64,000 nt of DNA from Solanum dulcamara (GCF_947179165.1 NC_077244.1:71160144-71224143); one strand, 5' to 3'; counted from the first letter of the stretch, positions 50,101 through 60,859 are shown. The notes: generated by a model not told the origin, from the letters alone. A program made the numbers and translations.

Positions 50101-53100
50101 AGTTATCAGTAAAAAGTACTTCATGACCAAAAATGTTTTAAACCATTAATATTTCCTATAGGTTTTATTTCCTCTATTTTTGTTTTTTCACCTTCTTTTT
50201 TTTAATTCCATTGTTGACTGTCTAGAAAGCATTTTGAAAAAACTTTTCTTCAAAGGCTGAAAAGGATGAGAGTTCTGAAAATCACAATCAATCAATTGCA
50301 ACTGCTATTAGTTTTAAGCTATGTTGCTCAGACTCTTCAAAAATAGCAACATGTGCGTGTCGGATTCTCCAAAAGTAGTGCATTTTTGGAGAATATGACA
50401 CGGGTGCGGCATCAAAATTGAAGAGTCCCCGCAACTTAGGTTTTAAGATGGTTGAAAAATTCCATCATTTTGTAACTCAAGCATCTAGTTGGAAATTGTT
50501 TCATCAAAGCCTTGCACAGGAAGTTTGCACTATTTGGGTGCATATGGAATCTTTATTTCATGTCAGTGTCAAAGAAAAAGTTGTATTGGACTTGCTCTGG
50601 AGCTCATAGTGATTTAGCAATAAAGAGATTGCACTATCAATATCTTTGGTTTTTATTTATCCAGCAATAAGCTCTTATATTATAATATCTTTACTAAGAA
50701 ATAGACTTCTAAATAGTTTCAAGAGTTCTAACTTTTTTAGAACTCTCTATCTTATGCATAAAAAATGAAAAGGAAGTACAAGCGGGTGTCTAATGAAGGA
50801 GCTTTGAGCTAAATGAAATAAGGATATTTTTGGGATTCTTAATTATGCATAATCTTAAGAATATTCTACACAATGTTCTTAATTACTCTCTTGAAGATCA
50901 TAAATATTTTTCTTGTTCTAATGAAGCCATGCTTATATGAAATATCACTTGTATTCTACCTCATACGACTGATGTTCATTGTTTTTTTTTCCTGGTAAAG
51001 GATTTGTCGATTTCCTTTAGTACTATTCACAGTTTTCTTCTCTTCCATGTAATGCTTCTTTACTTGTTGATTGAACATTTCTCACATAGAATCTCTTTCT
51101 TCGTTTCTTTTTATTTATTCTTTTACCTGAACATCTTATCATGTTTTACTTTATCCTAATTTATCCTTCCTCTCTGAATAAGGCATTATTAACTGATTAT
51201 ACTATGTGAGGTAATCATGTTAACATTATCTCTCTTTTCTCAGGTTCTTGCTTCCAAGACACCAGCACTTTTAGACTTCCATGAAGGTCTTGTAAGCATG
51301 GAAGCTGCATCAAAGGTTATCTATCTACTTATCTCTTTCTGTTGACAAGTCTTTGGCATCCAGATTGGTAAGAAATTAGTTTCTCCTTGCAGATTCAATT
51401 GAAGTCTTTGGCAGAAGAAATGCAGGCAATCATCAAGGGGCTGGAAAAAGTTAAGAAGGAACTAGAGTCATCTGCGAATGATGGCCCCGTGTCTGAAATC
51501 TTTTGCAAGGTAAGACGGTGCTTGTAAATCTTTCATAAACGACATCTCAGCTCCATGTGTTCACAATTTATAGTCTCCTACACTTTAGGAGTGCTGCAAT
51601 ACTGCATTTTAGGACTTCCTAGATTTCTCCCTCTTCCTGTAGAATTGAAAATTGGATCAAAAAGTCCTTTTCTGTTGCAAATTGTCCTTTACCAAGCTCA
51701 GACGCGTTTATAGGTCTTTATCTTTCATGTTTGCTCCCCCCTTCCCCGTCTCTATTTACAAGGTCCATTTTTAACCTTAAAGCAGATCAAGCTTAAACTA
51801 TCCATTTTTTTAAAGTTTCATACCTAAACTATTGAAACTGTGAGTTTCATATCTAAACTATCACTCATTATTTTGAGAAACACACCTCTCTTTTATTACA
51901 CTCTCTTGATGGTATGTGTACTACACTCTCTTTTTTATTTAAAAAAAATTGTCACATGACACTCCACATAGACAAAAATTAAATAAACTATTAGTATTAG
52001 TTAAAAGTTAAAGATTAAAATATCACTATCCCAAAAAAATTAAAGGAATTAATTTTTAAAAAAAATAAAATTAAAACATTTTTCTTATCCCACTCCACCA
52101 CTTCCATCCACCATACCCCCCAACACATCCCCTCCCCCTTCCCCCTCCTCCCCTAACACACCCCCTTCTTCCAAAAAAAAATTATATATTATTTTTATTT
52201 TAAAAAAAACTCGACCCCACCCCATCTAACCATCTGCTCCCAATTTTTTTTTCAGTTTTCTCGTTTTTTGTTAGACATATACATATATTTTTAGGAAAGT
52301 ATTTTATACTTGCCGCAAGATTTTTCTTAAAATAAAATTTTAACTTTTGTTATATTTAGTAAGCAAGTTGGAAAAAATACTTTTCTAAGAACGTATGTAT
52401 ATATCTAACACAAAATGAGAAAAATGTAAAATAAAATAAAATTGAGAATGGAAGGTTAGATGGGGTGGGGTAGATTTTTTTTTTTTTTTAAAGAAATAAT
52501 ATTTAATTTTTTTTTTTGGGAATGAGTGGCTGGTTTGGGGGAGGGGATTGAAGTAAGATTTTTTTAAAAAAATTTATAAAAGAATTTCTTTTAAAAAAAG
52601 TAAATTTGGGCGGAGTTTTTTTTTTTTTTGGGGGGGGGGGGAGGGGGAGATACGGGGGAGGAGGTGGTGGAGTGGGGTAAGAAAAATATTTTAAATTTTA
52701 TTTTTTAAACAATAATTTCTTTTTTTATTGATAATGCTACTTTAATCTTTAATTTTTAATTAATACTAATAGTTTATTTAATTTTTATCAAGAATGTTTT
52801 ATCCATGTGGAATGTCATGTGGAAAGGTTTTCTTTTAAATAAAAGAGAGAGTGTATTACACACACCAATGAGATGTGTTTTTCAAACTAATGAGTGATAG
52901 TTTACACACTCCCAATAGTTTAGGTATGAAACTCGAAAAAAGGAGATAGTTTAGGTGTGTTTTTCACACTTCACTCATATTCAATATATGCTTGTTAAGC
53001 TGTCAATTTTGAATATAGACAATCTAGCTTTAAACAAATCAAGTCGACCTCTTATGTGATATGTGAAAGAGTTTTCCTTGGTCAAAGTGAAAGTTGTTAA

Positions 53101-54800
53101 GTGCCCCACATTAGATGAGGGATGAGTGGTTTGTCTCCTTATATGGTCTTGAGCAATTTTCACCTCATGAGCTAGCTTTCGGTTGAGTTAGGCCCATGAT
53201 CCATCTTCTTCACAAAAGCCTTGGTCTCCTTTTAAGAGTATCGTTTTTACAAGTATTCACCTATGATAGCTGATAAAATGAAACATAGTTTTATGTCTTG
53301 ATAAGTCCCTAATGGTTTGACAGCAGGATGAAAATTGTTGCTGTTAGTGAGAAATTTTTCTTATCTATCTTCACTGATGTATCCCCCTCTTCCCAAAAAA
53401 AGAGGGCAATAGTTTTCTGGAGAAGTAAAGCACTGCGGTTTGCATTTGGATAGGAGATAACAAAGAATTGTGATTGTCATTTTTTCCTCCTACTTGATTG
53501 ATGGATAGAATAGTCTTTTAGCTTGCAGCTGCACTTTGAAGTACTAGCACCATTTGGCATCCTCATGTAATTGAATATCTTTATCTTTTATCATTTTCTA
53601 CTTTCTTTCCTTAATTTAGCATTCATTTAACATAAAAGTTGATAGGATTCATTACCATGATGATATTAAGTTGCAATCATTTTTTCACTTGAATTTAGTA
53701 TAATCTGCGCCATCTTTTGGTCCTTATAAGTTTAATTTTCTATGTCCGGTAAACCAGACCTTAAAGGAATTCATTGGTGCATCTGAAGCAGAGGTGGGCT
53801 CTCTCCGGGAGTTGTATTCTGTGGCGGTAATTTCCTTTGCATTTAGTCACCTCTTTGTTGTATTATGTTACAGAATCAATTTCTATAGTGGATCAATGAT
53901 ATGTTTTATGGTTGTACTTGATGCACAGGGCAGAAATGCAGATGCACTTGCACTATATTTTAATGAGGATCCTGCCAAATGTCCATTTGAACAAGGTAGC
54001 ATTTGTACAAGATATTTTATCCCCTCATTGGCCTTCTGGTAACAAAATTGAGCTGATGAAAGTAGTCCCCTAGAGTTGTGAACTTTACATTGTTGCCTTT
54101 GATGTCCTTCAGAGTTACACTACCAAATATGAAAATATAGTAATAGGTGTATTACAGGTACGCCACTGCTAATCTCCTTGGCAATAGAAACCTTTCCTTA
54201 ATATACTCAGCCTGTTTCCGAGGAAGAAAACTTTAGATTCAATTAAGATTGTACCAGACATGAATTTTTCCAACAAGATTTCTAAGTTATCAAACTTGGG
54301 ACATCTAGCATATGTGGAGAAGTTCCCTAGTAGAGGCTTACATTGTCTAGTGCTCTGCCAAACCATTCGGGCATAGCTGTGGATGGAGCTTAAACTGTAC
54401 TTTCTAGTTAAAATGAGCTAACTTTAATCAAATCAGCATTTGACTTGGTTTGCACCACCTGGTATATGTGTTACATGCAAAGAATTTACTAGAGAAATTC
54501 GGAATGTATGTCCGCATTGCAATTTTATTCAATCTGGTGCATCTTATTCCTTATATGCTCATTCTCGCATCGTTCTCACTTGTGCGCTAGCTATTGAGGG
54601 TTTGACTCCTAATTATTTGTTGTGTGGTATCTGTTTTATACTCTGCAGTCACTGCAACCCTCTTAAATTTTGTGAGGTTGTTCCGGAAAGCCCATGAGGA
54701 GAACTTGAAGCAGGCTGAACAAGATAAGAAGAAAGTTCAGAAGGAAGCCGAAATGGAGAATGCAGAAAGGAAGCAGCTTAAGAAAGAAGGTGAGAAGTAA
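34709..54800 (+). CDS. FH20: Class II formin, FH20-like (17 exons)
   Basis: Exons: 34709-34781, 35584-36290, 36371-36592, 36686-39651, 39732-39855, 40138-40209, 41507-41605, 41784-41825, 45661-45741, 45812-45862, 45944-46025, 48568-48662, 51244-51315, 51393-51509, 53758-53826, 53929-53995, 54649-54800. All junctions are GT-AG and in phase, giving 1696 aa. Residues 1-190 form a PTEN/tensin-like phosphatase fold whose loop reads HCERGGW, without the catalytic Arg. A C2-like part runs from about 190 to 335. A variable acidic/serine region follows. The proline-rich FH1 (about 705-1265) has many P5-P15 runs. FH2 starts near 1293 (LKPLHWSKV) and includes LGNTLNEGTARGSAIGFKLDSL. Class II formins nucleate and elongate actin filaments from profilin-actin and bundle actin or bind microtubules; PTEN-like domains attach some to membranes. 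FH20 is preferred over FH14 because of the N-terminal sequence and the segment AKPNAVSRWIPSNKGSY. The C-terminus may differ by splicing (54900-55336). Confidence 0.92.
35095..35133. repeat. TA microsatellite in formin intron 1
   Basis: About 19 TA units without interruption, 310 bp into the first intron. Confidence 0.9.
35304..35406 (+). mobile_element. 5'-truncated SINE (TS-like tail) in formin intron 1
   Basis: The order gaaacaaccactttacctcc, taggggtaaggtttgcatagg, ctctaccctcca, gaccccact and a final tgttgttgttgctg matches the 3' half of a nightshade SINE that ends in TTG repeats. The pol III promoter half is missing, so it is a dead fragment. Confidence 0.65.
40330..40353 (+). repeat. G homopolymer-like run in formin intron 6
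   Basis: A run of G interrupted once by C (gggggg c, then 14 G). It may be a polymorphic or error-prone position. Confidence 0.8.
41687..41706. repeat. TC microsatellite in formin intron 7
   Basis: About ten TC units just upstream of exon 8, within a pyrimidine-rich part of the intron. Confidence 0.85.
42044..44370 (-). mobile_element. Solo LTR (2327 bp) in formin intron 8, inverted relative to 3627-5777
   Basis: On the plus strand it starts tgtcacaccccgggaggg and ends ggggtgttaca, with a perfect 5-bp duplication ggatc (42039-42043 and 44371-44375). The complement of 42044-42130 matches the end of the LTR at 3627-5777 (gtggccggcac / gccggccacgcct), and the catgatgcag segment matches too. 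The LTR therefore lies on the minus strand. No internal retrotransposon sequence remains. It makes up most of the 3.8 kb intron 8. Segments near 43800-43960 are GC-rich for the region (ggcgcgccgcgccactg) and repeat as the ggcgctatagtggc motif. Confidence 0.85.
46319..46500 (+). repeat. 5' LTR of the intron 11 element
   Basis: About 92% similar by eye to 47860-48045. The repeated aggaatagg motif near its start varies in number between the two LTRs. Confidence 0.85.
46611..47045 (+). repeat. Tandem array of ~55-bp units inside the intron 11 element
   Basis: About seven units carry the pattern catat(c/t)(t)aatttgtgtagcaccgtgc, then catctttt(c)cggtgactacttt, between 46611 and 46910. They pass into shorter units with gtgccatcattccgatcctaccc at 46920-47045. 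Units differ by point changes and small indels, so the array is old or fast-changing. Confidence 0.75.
47860..48045 (+). repeat. 3' LTR of the intron 11 element
   Basis: Follows the polypurine tract directly; ends tctcaca, then the target duplication tgtat. Confidence 0.85.
49100..50120 (-). pseudogene. LINE reverse transcriptase fragment in formin intron 12
   Basis: Read on the minus strand, 50120-49800 gives broken text resembling the LINE RT core: GGLLSPMLFILAMEAL, an altered catalytic segment, then PGLKINFGKCE. 49500-49180 gives KDVRVVNKALLGK and AEKYG, which match the region downstream of LINE RT. Stops and frameshifts are frequent. No poly(A) tail or target duplication was identified, so the ends are approximate. 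Confidence 0.65.
50318..50440. mobile_element. Small hairpin MITE in formin intron 12
   Basis: About 123 bp that is nearly one inverted repeat: gctatgttgctcagactcttc pairs with the complement of gaagagtccccgcaacttagg, and tctccaaaagtagtgcatttttggaga lies at the centre. Transcripts of the intron could fold here into a long hairpin. Confidence 0.65.
51788..52966. mobile_element. Foldback element (~1.2 kb) in formin intron 14
   Basis: Long imperfect inverted repeat. The left arm reads ttaaactatcca, gtttcatacctaaactattg, aaactatcactcatt, gtcacatgacactccacat and taaactattagtattag. The right arm carries their complements in reverse order to about 52966. The core is strand-asymmetric: C-rich at 52080-52165 and G-rich at 52625-52680, so the two also pair. 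No transposase; a 9-bp duplication could not be fixed. Confidence 0.65.
53090..53225 (+). repeat. Dispersed LTR-like fragment in formin intron 14
   Basis: The sequence gtgccccacattagatgagg, then tggtttgtctccttatatgg and cacctcatgagctagcttt, looks like part of a widespread nightshade LTR. Only about 135 bp is recognisable. Confidence 0.35.
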
Positions 54801-54899
54801 ATGGGGATAATTCATGCTTCAGGGAATTTTTGGTGTCATGTGGCCTCTGTCTGTTGGTTAACTGTGTTGACTAAGGACATTGGTCTTAAGTCAAACCAG

Positions 54900-55336
54900 A
54901 AGCCTCCAATATTGATCTATTGGCGTTGGCTTTCTCTGAGCTCAAGAAAGAACGTCGAACATTAGAGCTCGTGAACCTGGAAATGGCAGAAGTGCTTTGC
55001 AGAGGGAAACTGAAAAGGACACATTCTTGTCTGGGCTCTTGGAGTGCTATGCAGAGAGAAGCTCAAGAAGACACGCTGTCGTCTGAGATCTTGGATGATG
55101 TAAGCAACCCATTGGTCCAGAAATCGATCGCCTGGATTTTGTTATTGACAGGTGATCGTGTCTGCCGTCCATCCTGGAGCGTGTGCTGCATGATTAAACA
55201 GAGAAATGCATCTAAAGAATGCAAATTTGGGTATGCATTTGTTGAACCTACACGGTGGAGTTGTTGTCGGTGCAAATGTAGTCACTCAAGTGTCGGCGTG
55301 TTCGCCTTGATGGAGATTATGCCATGCAAACTGTAA
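54900..55336 (+). CDS. Possible alternative last exon of the formin
   Basis: A consensus donor GAAG|GTGAG at 54789/54790 lies 10 bases before the formin stop. Splicing to an acceptor at 54899 (ccag|AAG) keeps the frame and would replace the last three residues with 145 others, ending at 55336. The first part is charged and helical in style (SELKKERRTLELVNLEMAE), the rest Cys-rich and unlike formins. The acceptor has a poor pyrimidine tract, so this may equally be an intron in the 3' UTR or non-coding. Confidence 0.25.
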
Positions 55337-55969
55337 ATTGGAAGTGTAACATGAGTGGTTTGTACAAAGCTCTACTAACCCACCCCTGTATTTAGATTTC
55401 TAGTTGATTCTTTTCATTGTAACATAGAAATGGGTTCCTTATCATGGGAATCCAACAGGGAAAGTTGTACAGAAAGCATAGAAAGAGGATAGAAATAGGT
55501 ATTTTTAGCAATATCAATGTAACTAATGTAGGCTGTAGGATTAGTTTCCCACCTTAGAGTCAAATTTTGGAAAATAATATGATCTCTTCATTCATTGATC
55601 TTGAAATCTTATTATTTTTCATACTTGGCCGTCCATGTGTTACACAAGAACACCTGCAATCTTGATAATCTACTGTCTGAATTTCCACTATTTGGAAGGA
55701 AATTTGCTACTTTGTTAATCTTCATGTATATGTTCCTTCCATTGTTAAATATAGGAAGTAGTAGATAAAACAGGGACTCAAATTCTATACTATCATTACT
55801 TTGTAAATCGTATACCTAATATGTGAGTTGTCACATCATGACTTTCCCGTCTCTGAATCTTCACACTTCTTTAATGAGATATCTAACCAGAAATCATTCA
55901 CAATAACACGTTCTCTTAACGAGTCTTCTTGAGATCATAATTATACAAAAAATAAACCGAAGAATTGCC
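55337..55969. other. Formin 3' flank, no further gene seen
   Basis: Contains the probable 3' UTR and poly(A) region of the formin (AT-rich, candidate polyadenylation area about 55560-55620). No coding frame. Ends at the target duplication tccta of the young copia element. Confidence 0.45.
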
Positions 55970-55974
55970 TCCTA

Positions 55975-56379
55975 TGTTAGGAAATTAAGATTTATCTAAG
56001 AAACTCCTACTTAGTAGATATTTTTATGTAGTAACCAAGTCTTTTATTTAAAACTTAGTGGTGGTTAGTTGGCCACAATAAGTGGTGGTTAGTTGGCCAC
56101 AAAGAGTGGTGGTTAGTTGGCCACAAAGAGTGGTGGATAGTTGGCCACATATGTATTGTGTGAGTTTTTTTTTCTGCTTGTTTTGTGGTTTGTAGTCCTC
56201 ATACACACACTATATATATGTGTGTGTTGCCTATGCAATTATCAATCTAAGAAATAAGAAAAATACTTAAAATATTTCAGCTTTCTCTTCTTCTTCCCTG
56301 CAGTTTTGTAGCAATTTACAGCTACATTTTAATTGCTTCAACTTTCTGTTTTCTAATCCTTTTTCCCCTTCTTGTAACA
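55975..56379 (+). repeat. 5' LTR of the young copia element
   Basis: Contains four tandem units with tggttagttggccaca at 56057-56149 and a tatatata box at about 56208. It probably drives element transcription. Confidence 0.93.
56057..56149 (+). repeat. Tandem 23-24-bp units in the 5' LTR (4 copies)
   Basis: The unit agtggtggttagttggccaca appears four times here, once with a change (ggatag). The 3' LTR has three copies (60562-60630). The array lies about 60-150 bp upstream of the TATA-like box, where LTR enhancer repeats usually occur. Confidence 0.9.
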
Positions 56380-56392
56380 TGGTATCAGAGCC
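56380..56392 (+). other. Primer-binding site (initiator Met-tRNA type)
   Basis: tggtatcagagcc directly follows the 5' LTR. This is the usual copia primer site, complementary to the 3' end of plant initiator methionine tRNA. Confidence 0.9.
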
Positions 56393-56478
56393 CATTTCTT
56401 ACGGGATCTGAATTTGTTTTTTTGTTGATTGACTCATCTTTTTTAAGCTTTTTTTCTTGGATCTGTTTGCTAGAAAAC

Positions 56479-59463
56479 ATGGCACCAGAAAATCAACCAA
56501 CGACGGGTCCTCCGATTTTTTATGGCGATAATTATCATATTTGGGCCATTAAAATGAAGGCCTATTTGAAGGCTCTCAACTTGTGGGATGTCATTGAGAG
56601 AGGAGAACCTGTTGTCCAGCCATTGAGAGACAACCCAACTCTCAATGATATAAAAAAGTATGATGAGTTGGTGACTAAATCACCAAGAGCTCTCACTTGC
56701 ATATATTCCAGCCTTACGGAAGTGATGTTTACAAGGATTATGGCTTGTGAGACAGCCAAAGAAGCCTGGGATAAGCTAAAGGAGGAGTTTGAAGGCAGCA
56801 ACAGAGTTAAGTCCGTTAAGGTCTTAGCTTTGAAGAGGGAGTTTGAGCTCTTGAAGATGAAGGATTTGGATAGTGTGAAAGAGTACTCTTCCAAACTGAT
56901 GGATATTGTGAACCAAATAAGGATACTTGGTGAAAACTTTCCAGACCAGAAGGTTGTAGAGAAGATCATGGTCAGCCTTCTGGACAAGTTTGAATCAAAA
57001 ATCTCAGCTATTGAAGAGTCTTGTGACTTGACTACTCTTTCAATAGCTGAGCTGATCTCTAAATTGCAAATCCAAGAGCAACGGGTAACCATGAGAAGCA
57101 AAGGGACAGTCGAAGATGCCTTTCAAGTAAGGCATAAATTCAGGCAACAAAAGGAAGAAAAAAAAGTCTTTTTAGACCACTCTGGAGAGGTGAAATCTGG
57201 TGGATACCAAGGTGAATCGTCGAGGAGAGGTAAATTTCCACCTTGTGGTATTTGTAAGAAGACAAACCACTTGGAGAAGAATTGTTGGCAGAAGTCCAAG
57301 AGGTCCCTTATTCAATGCAGATATTGCAAGAAATATGGGCACATTGAGAAGTATTGCAGGCAAAAGCAAACTCAAAGTGGTCAGTCTTCCCAACGAGTAA
57401 ATTTTGCGGAAGATCACCAAGTTGAAAAAACAGAGGAGGAGGTATTCATGGCTTCACACACATCACATGTTGATCGATGCAATTGGTATGTCGATAGTGC
57501 GTGCACAAGGCACATGGCAATTGATGAAAATCTGTTTGTTAGCTTGGACAGGTCTGATAGGACCAAAGAGAAGCTTGGAAATGGTGCACTGGTGCAAGCT
57601 CAAGGTAGAGGGTCCGTAAAATTTCCTGCGGATGAAGGTATGAAAATCATAAATGATGTTCTTTATGTGCCAAGCTTAACTCAAAACTTGTTGAGTGTTG
57701 CTCAGTTACTTCATAATAATTACTCACTTACTTTTAAGGATAAAAAATGTGTCATTTATGATCCTAAAGGTTGTGAAGTAGCTAAAATTAGCATGATTGG
57801 CAATTCCTTTCCAATTTCATGTTATTCTGCTAAAATTTGCTCTTTCAATGTTGAAATGAGTGATACTTGGCTTTGGCACAAAAGATTCGGTCATTACAAC
57901 CTTAGTTCATTGGTGTATATGCAATCCAAGGGTATGGTGCTTGATGTACCCAAAATTGACATGTGCCGAGATGTTTGTGAGTCATGTCAACTTGGTAAAT
58001 TGCATAGACTATCCTTTCCTAAAGGAAGTCTTTGGAGGGCGAAGGAAAAGCTAGAGTTGGTTCATACAAATATATGTGGACCAATGAGGACGTCTTCTTT
58101 GAGTAGGAATAAATATTTTATTCTCTTTATAGATGACCTTACTCGAATGACATGGGTCTTTTTTCTAAGTAGCAAAGTTCAGGTGTTCTCTATTTTCAAA
58201 GAATTCAAGGCTATGGTAGAAATGGAGAGTGGCTGCCGGTTGAAGTATATCAGGTCAGATAATGGAACTGAATATACTTCACATCAGTTCAGCAAGTATT
58301 GTAAAGACTTAGGTATTCAACAACAATTCACTGTAAGCTACACTCCAGAACAGAACGGGGTTTCTGAGAGGAAGAACAGAACAGTGATGGAGATGGCAAG
58401 ATGCATGCTGGCAGAAAAGAAAATGCCTAAATATTTTTGGGCTGAGGCAGTCAATACTGCAGTCTATTTGCTGAACAGGTTACCAACTAGAGCACTCCAA
58501 GACATGACACCATTTGAAATATGGAGGGGTATAAAGCCATCTGCTAGACACTTAAAAGTCTTTGGTTCAGTCTGCTATGCACATGTTCCAGATGCTAAAA
58601 GAGGCAAATTGGATAACAAGGCAGAACTCTGTATTTTGTTGGGCTATAGCGCAGTTGCAAAAGGGTACAAAGTGTATAATGTTCGTACGAAGAAGGTGCT
58701 TATCAGTAGAGATCTTGCAGTGGACGAGTCTAGCCACTATGATTGGGATCGAGATATTGTTGTGAAGAACCAAGATGGGAGCACCTCAGTTGCAGCTCAA
58801 AGTCCGCGGACGAGTGATATTTCTTCCAGTCCTATTACTGGAGCAGGACACCTTTCAAATGTTGAATTGACAACTGATTCTCCAGTTTTGAAGACCAGGT
58901 CACTAGCTGAAGTTTATGAGCAATGCAATTTTGCTCTTGTGGAACCATCTTCCTTTGAAGAAGCAGCAAGTCATGAAGCTTGGATTTCCGCAATGGAGGA
59001 GGAGCTTGCCATGATTAATAAAAATGATACGTGGGAGCTGGTTGATAGGCCCGAACAAAAGAACATTATTGGTGTTAAATGGGTCTATAGAACGAAGTTC
59101 AATCCAGATGGATCCATCTTCAAACATAAATCCAGGCTCGTAGTTAAAGGCTATTCCCAGCAGCCTGTAGTGGACTTTGGAGATACGTTTGCACCTGTTG
59201 CGAGGCATGAGACAGTAAGATTTCTAATTGCTCTTGCAGCACAGTACAAATGGAAAATCTATCATTTAGATGTCAAATCTGCATTTCTAAATGGATTTCT
59301 TGAAGAAGATATTTATGTTGAACAACCTGAAGGTTTTATAGTTGCAGGTGAAGAAGACAAGGTGTATAAGCTTAAAAAGGCTCTCTACGGTCTTAAACAA
59401 GCTCCGAGAGCTTGGTACAGTAGGCTGGATACTCATTGTCTCAAGGCTTCAACCGAAGCCTAA
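56479..59463 (+). pseudogene. Copia gag-pol polyprotein, N-terminal part (frameshifted in RT)
   Basis: The start at 56479 (MAPEN) is chosen over 56422 because the gag family begins there and the extra 19 residues are hydrophobic and unlike gag. Gag (UBN2-type) covers about 1-230. Two CCHC zinc knuckles follow (CGICKKTNHLEKNC near 256, CRYCKKYGHIEKYC near 280). The protease has a DSA instead of the usual DSG triplet (WYVDSACTRHM, about 335). Integrase has its HHCC finger (HKRFGH...CESCQLGK, about 467-515) and the D, D, E residues near 551, 593 and 628 (FIDDLT, SDNGTEY, NGVSERKNR). RT begins near 865. The frame ends early after PRAWYSRLDTH because of a one-base loss (or two-base gain) near 59440; the rest continues in another frame. 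Confidence 0.9.
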
Positions 59464-60485
59464 ATGAGCCTACTTTATACTTCAAAAGGCAAGCTGATGG
59501 AAAGCTAATTGTGATATCCGTTTATGTTGATGATTTGATGATCACAGGTGAAGATTCTCTTGCGGTTCAAGAAGTTAAAAATGCGATGCTAAAAGTTTTT
59601 GAAATGTCTGATCTAGGGGAGATGAAGTTCTTCCTGGGAATAGAAATTTCTCAATCTTCTGAAGGAATTTTCTTGTTCCAAAAGAGGTATGCCCTGAATC
59701 TCTTAAAAAGGTTCAAGCTTGATAAGTGCAAACCTGTTGCAACTCCACTTGTTGTGAATGAAAAGTTAATGAAGGATGATGGAGAAGAACGGGCAGATTC
59801 AAAACTTTATAGGAGCCTTATTGGAAGCGTGTTATATCTGACTGCTATCAGGCCAGATGTGATGTTTGCAGCTAGTCTACTGTCCCGATATATGCAATGT
59901 CCCAGCACTAAGCATCTTGGAGCTGCTAAAAGGGTGTTGAGGTATATTAGAGGGACAACTGATTATGGCATTTGGTATAGAAGTGTGGAGAATGGATCTC
60001 TTATTGGCTATTCAGATAGCGATTGGGGTGGATGTGTGGATGATTACAAAAGCACATCTGGTTACTCCTTTTCATTTGGTTCAGGCATTTTTTCTTGGAG
60101 CACAAAGAAGCAAGATATCGTAGCTCAATCTTCAGCAGAAGCCGAGTATGTGGCAGCTGCATCTGCTACAAATCAAGGAATTTGGTTGAGAAAAATCTTG
60201 TTTGAATTAGATCTTTTGCCAAAAGAACCAACAGTGATCTATGTAGACAATAAATCAGCCATTGCTATGGCTAAAAATCCAGTGCAACATGGAAGGACGA
60301 AGCATATCAACATCAGATTCCATGCTTTGCGAGATGCCGAGAAGAATGGGGAAGTTAAGCTGGTGCATTGCAGAAGTAAAGAACAACAAGCCGATATTCT
60401 AACCAAGGCTCTTCCCACCAATAAGTTTGAGTTTCAAAGGTCGTTGCAGGGAGTTTCAATGAAAAATCTTAAGGAGGAGTGTTAG
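59436..60485 (+). pseudogene. Copia pol, C-terminal part: RT palm and RNase H
   Basis: Continuation of the polyprotein after the frameshift. It contains the RT catalytic motif YVDDLMITG, then RNase H with DSDWGGC, SSAEAEYVA and the C-terminal KHINIRFH and QQADILTKAL motifs. Its first ATG-like start is not a real initiation site. The last Cys codon and the stop lie in the first six bases of the 3' LTR, as in compact copia elements. Confidence 0.88.
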
Positions 60486-60859
60486 GAAATTAAGATTTAT
60501 CTAAGAAACTCCTACTTAGTAGATATTTTTATGTAGTAACCAAGTCTTTTATTTAAAACTTAGTGGTGGTTAGTTGGCCACAATAAGTGGTGGTTAGTTG
60601 GCCACAAAGAGTGGTGGTTAGTTGGCCACATATGTATTGTGTGAGTTTTTTTTTCTGCTTGTTTTGTGGTTTGTAGTCCTCATACACACACTATATATAT
60701 GTGTGTGTAGCCTATGCAATTATCAATCTAAGAAATAAGAAGAATACTTAAAATATTTCAGCTTTCTCTTTTCTTCCCTGCAGTTTTGTAGCAATTTACA
60801 GCTACATTTTAATTGCTTCAACTTTCTGTTTTCTAATCCTTTTTCCCCTTCTTGTAACA
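60480..60859 (+). repeat. 3' LTR of the young copia element
   Basis: Same ends as the 5' LTR; three instead of four tandem units at 60562-60630. It ends 111 bp from the stop codon of the membrane-protein gene (60971). Confidence 0.93.

Larger units (their letters stand above)
55975..60859 (+). mobile_element. Young, nearly complete Ty1/copia retrotransposon (4885 bp)
   Basis: LTRs of 405 bp (55975-56379) and 380 bp (60480-60859), TG...CA ends, flanked by the perfect duplication tccta (55970-55974 and 60860-60864). The primer site tggtatcagagcc (56380-56392) abuts the 5' LTR and the purine tract aaggaggag (60471-60479) abuts the 3' LTR. The LTRs are nearly identical apart from one 23-24-bp repeat unit and very few single-base changes, so the insertion is recent. 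The single gag-pol frame is complete in domain content but split by one frameshift near 59440. Confidence 0.95.
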
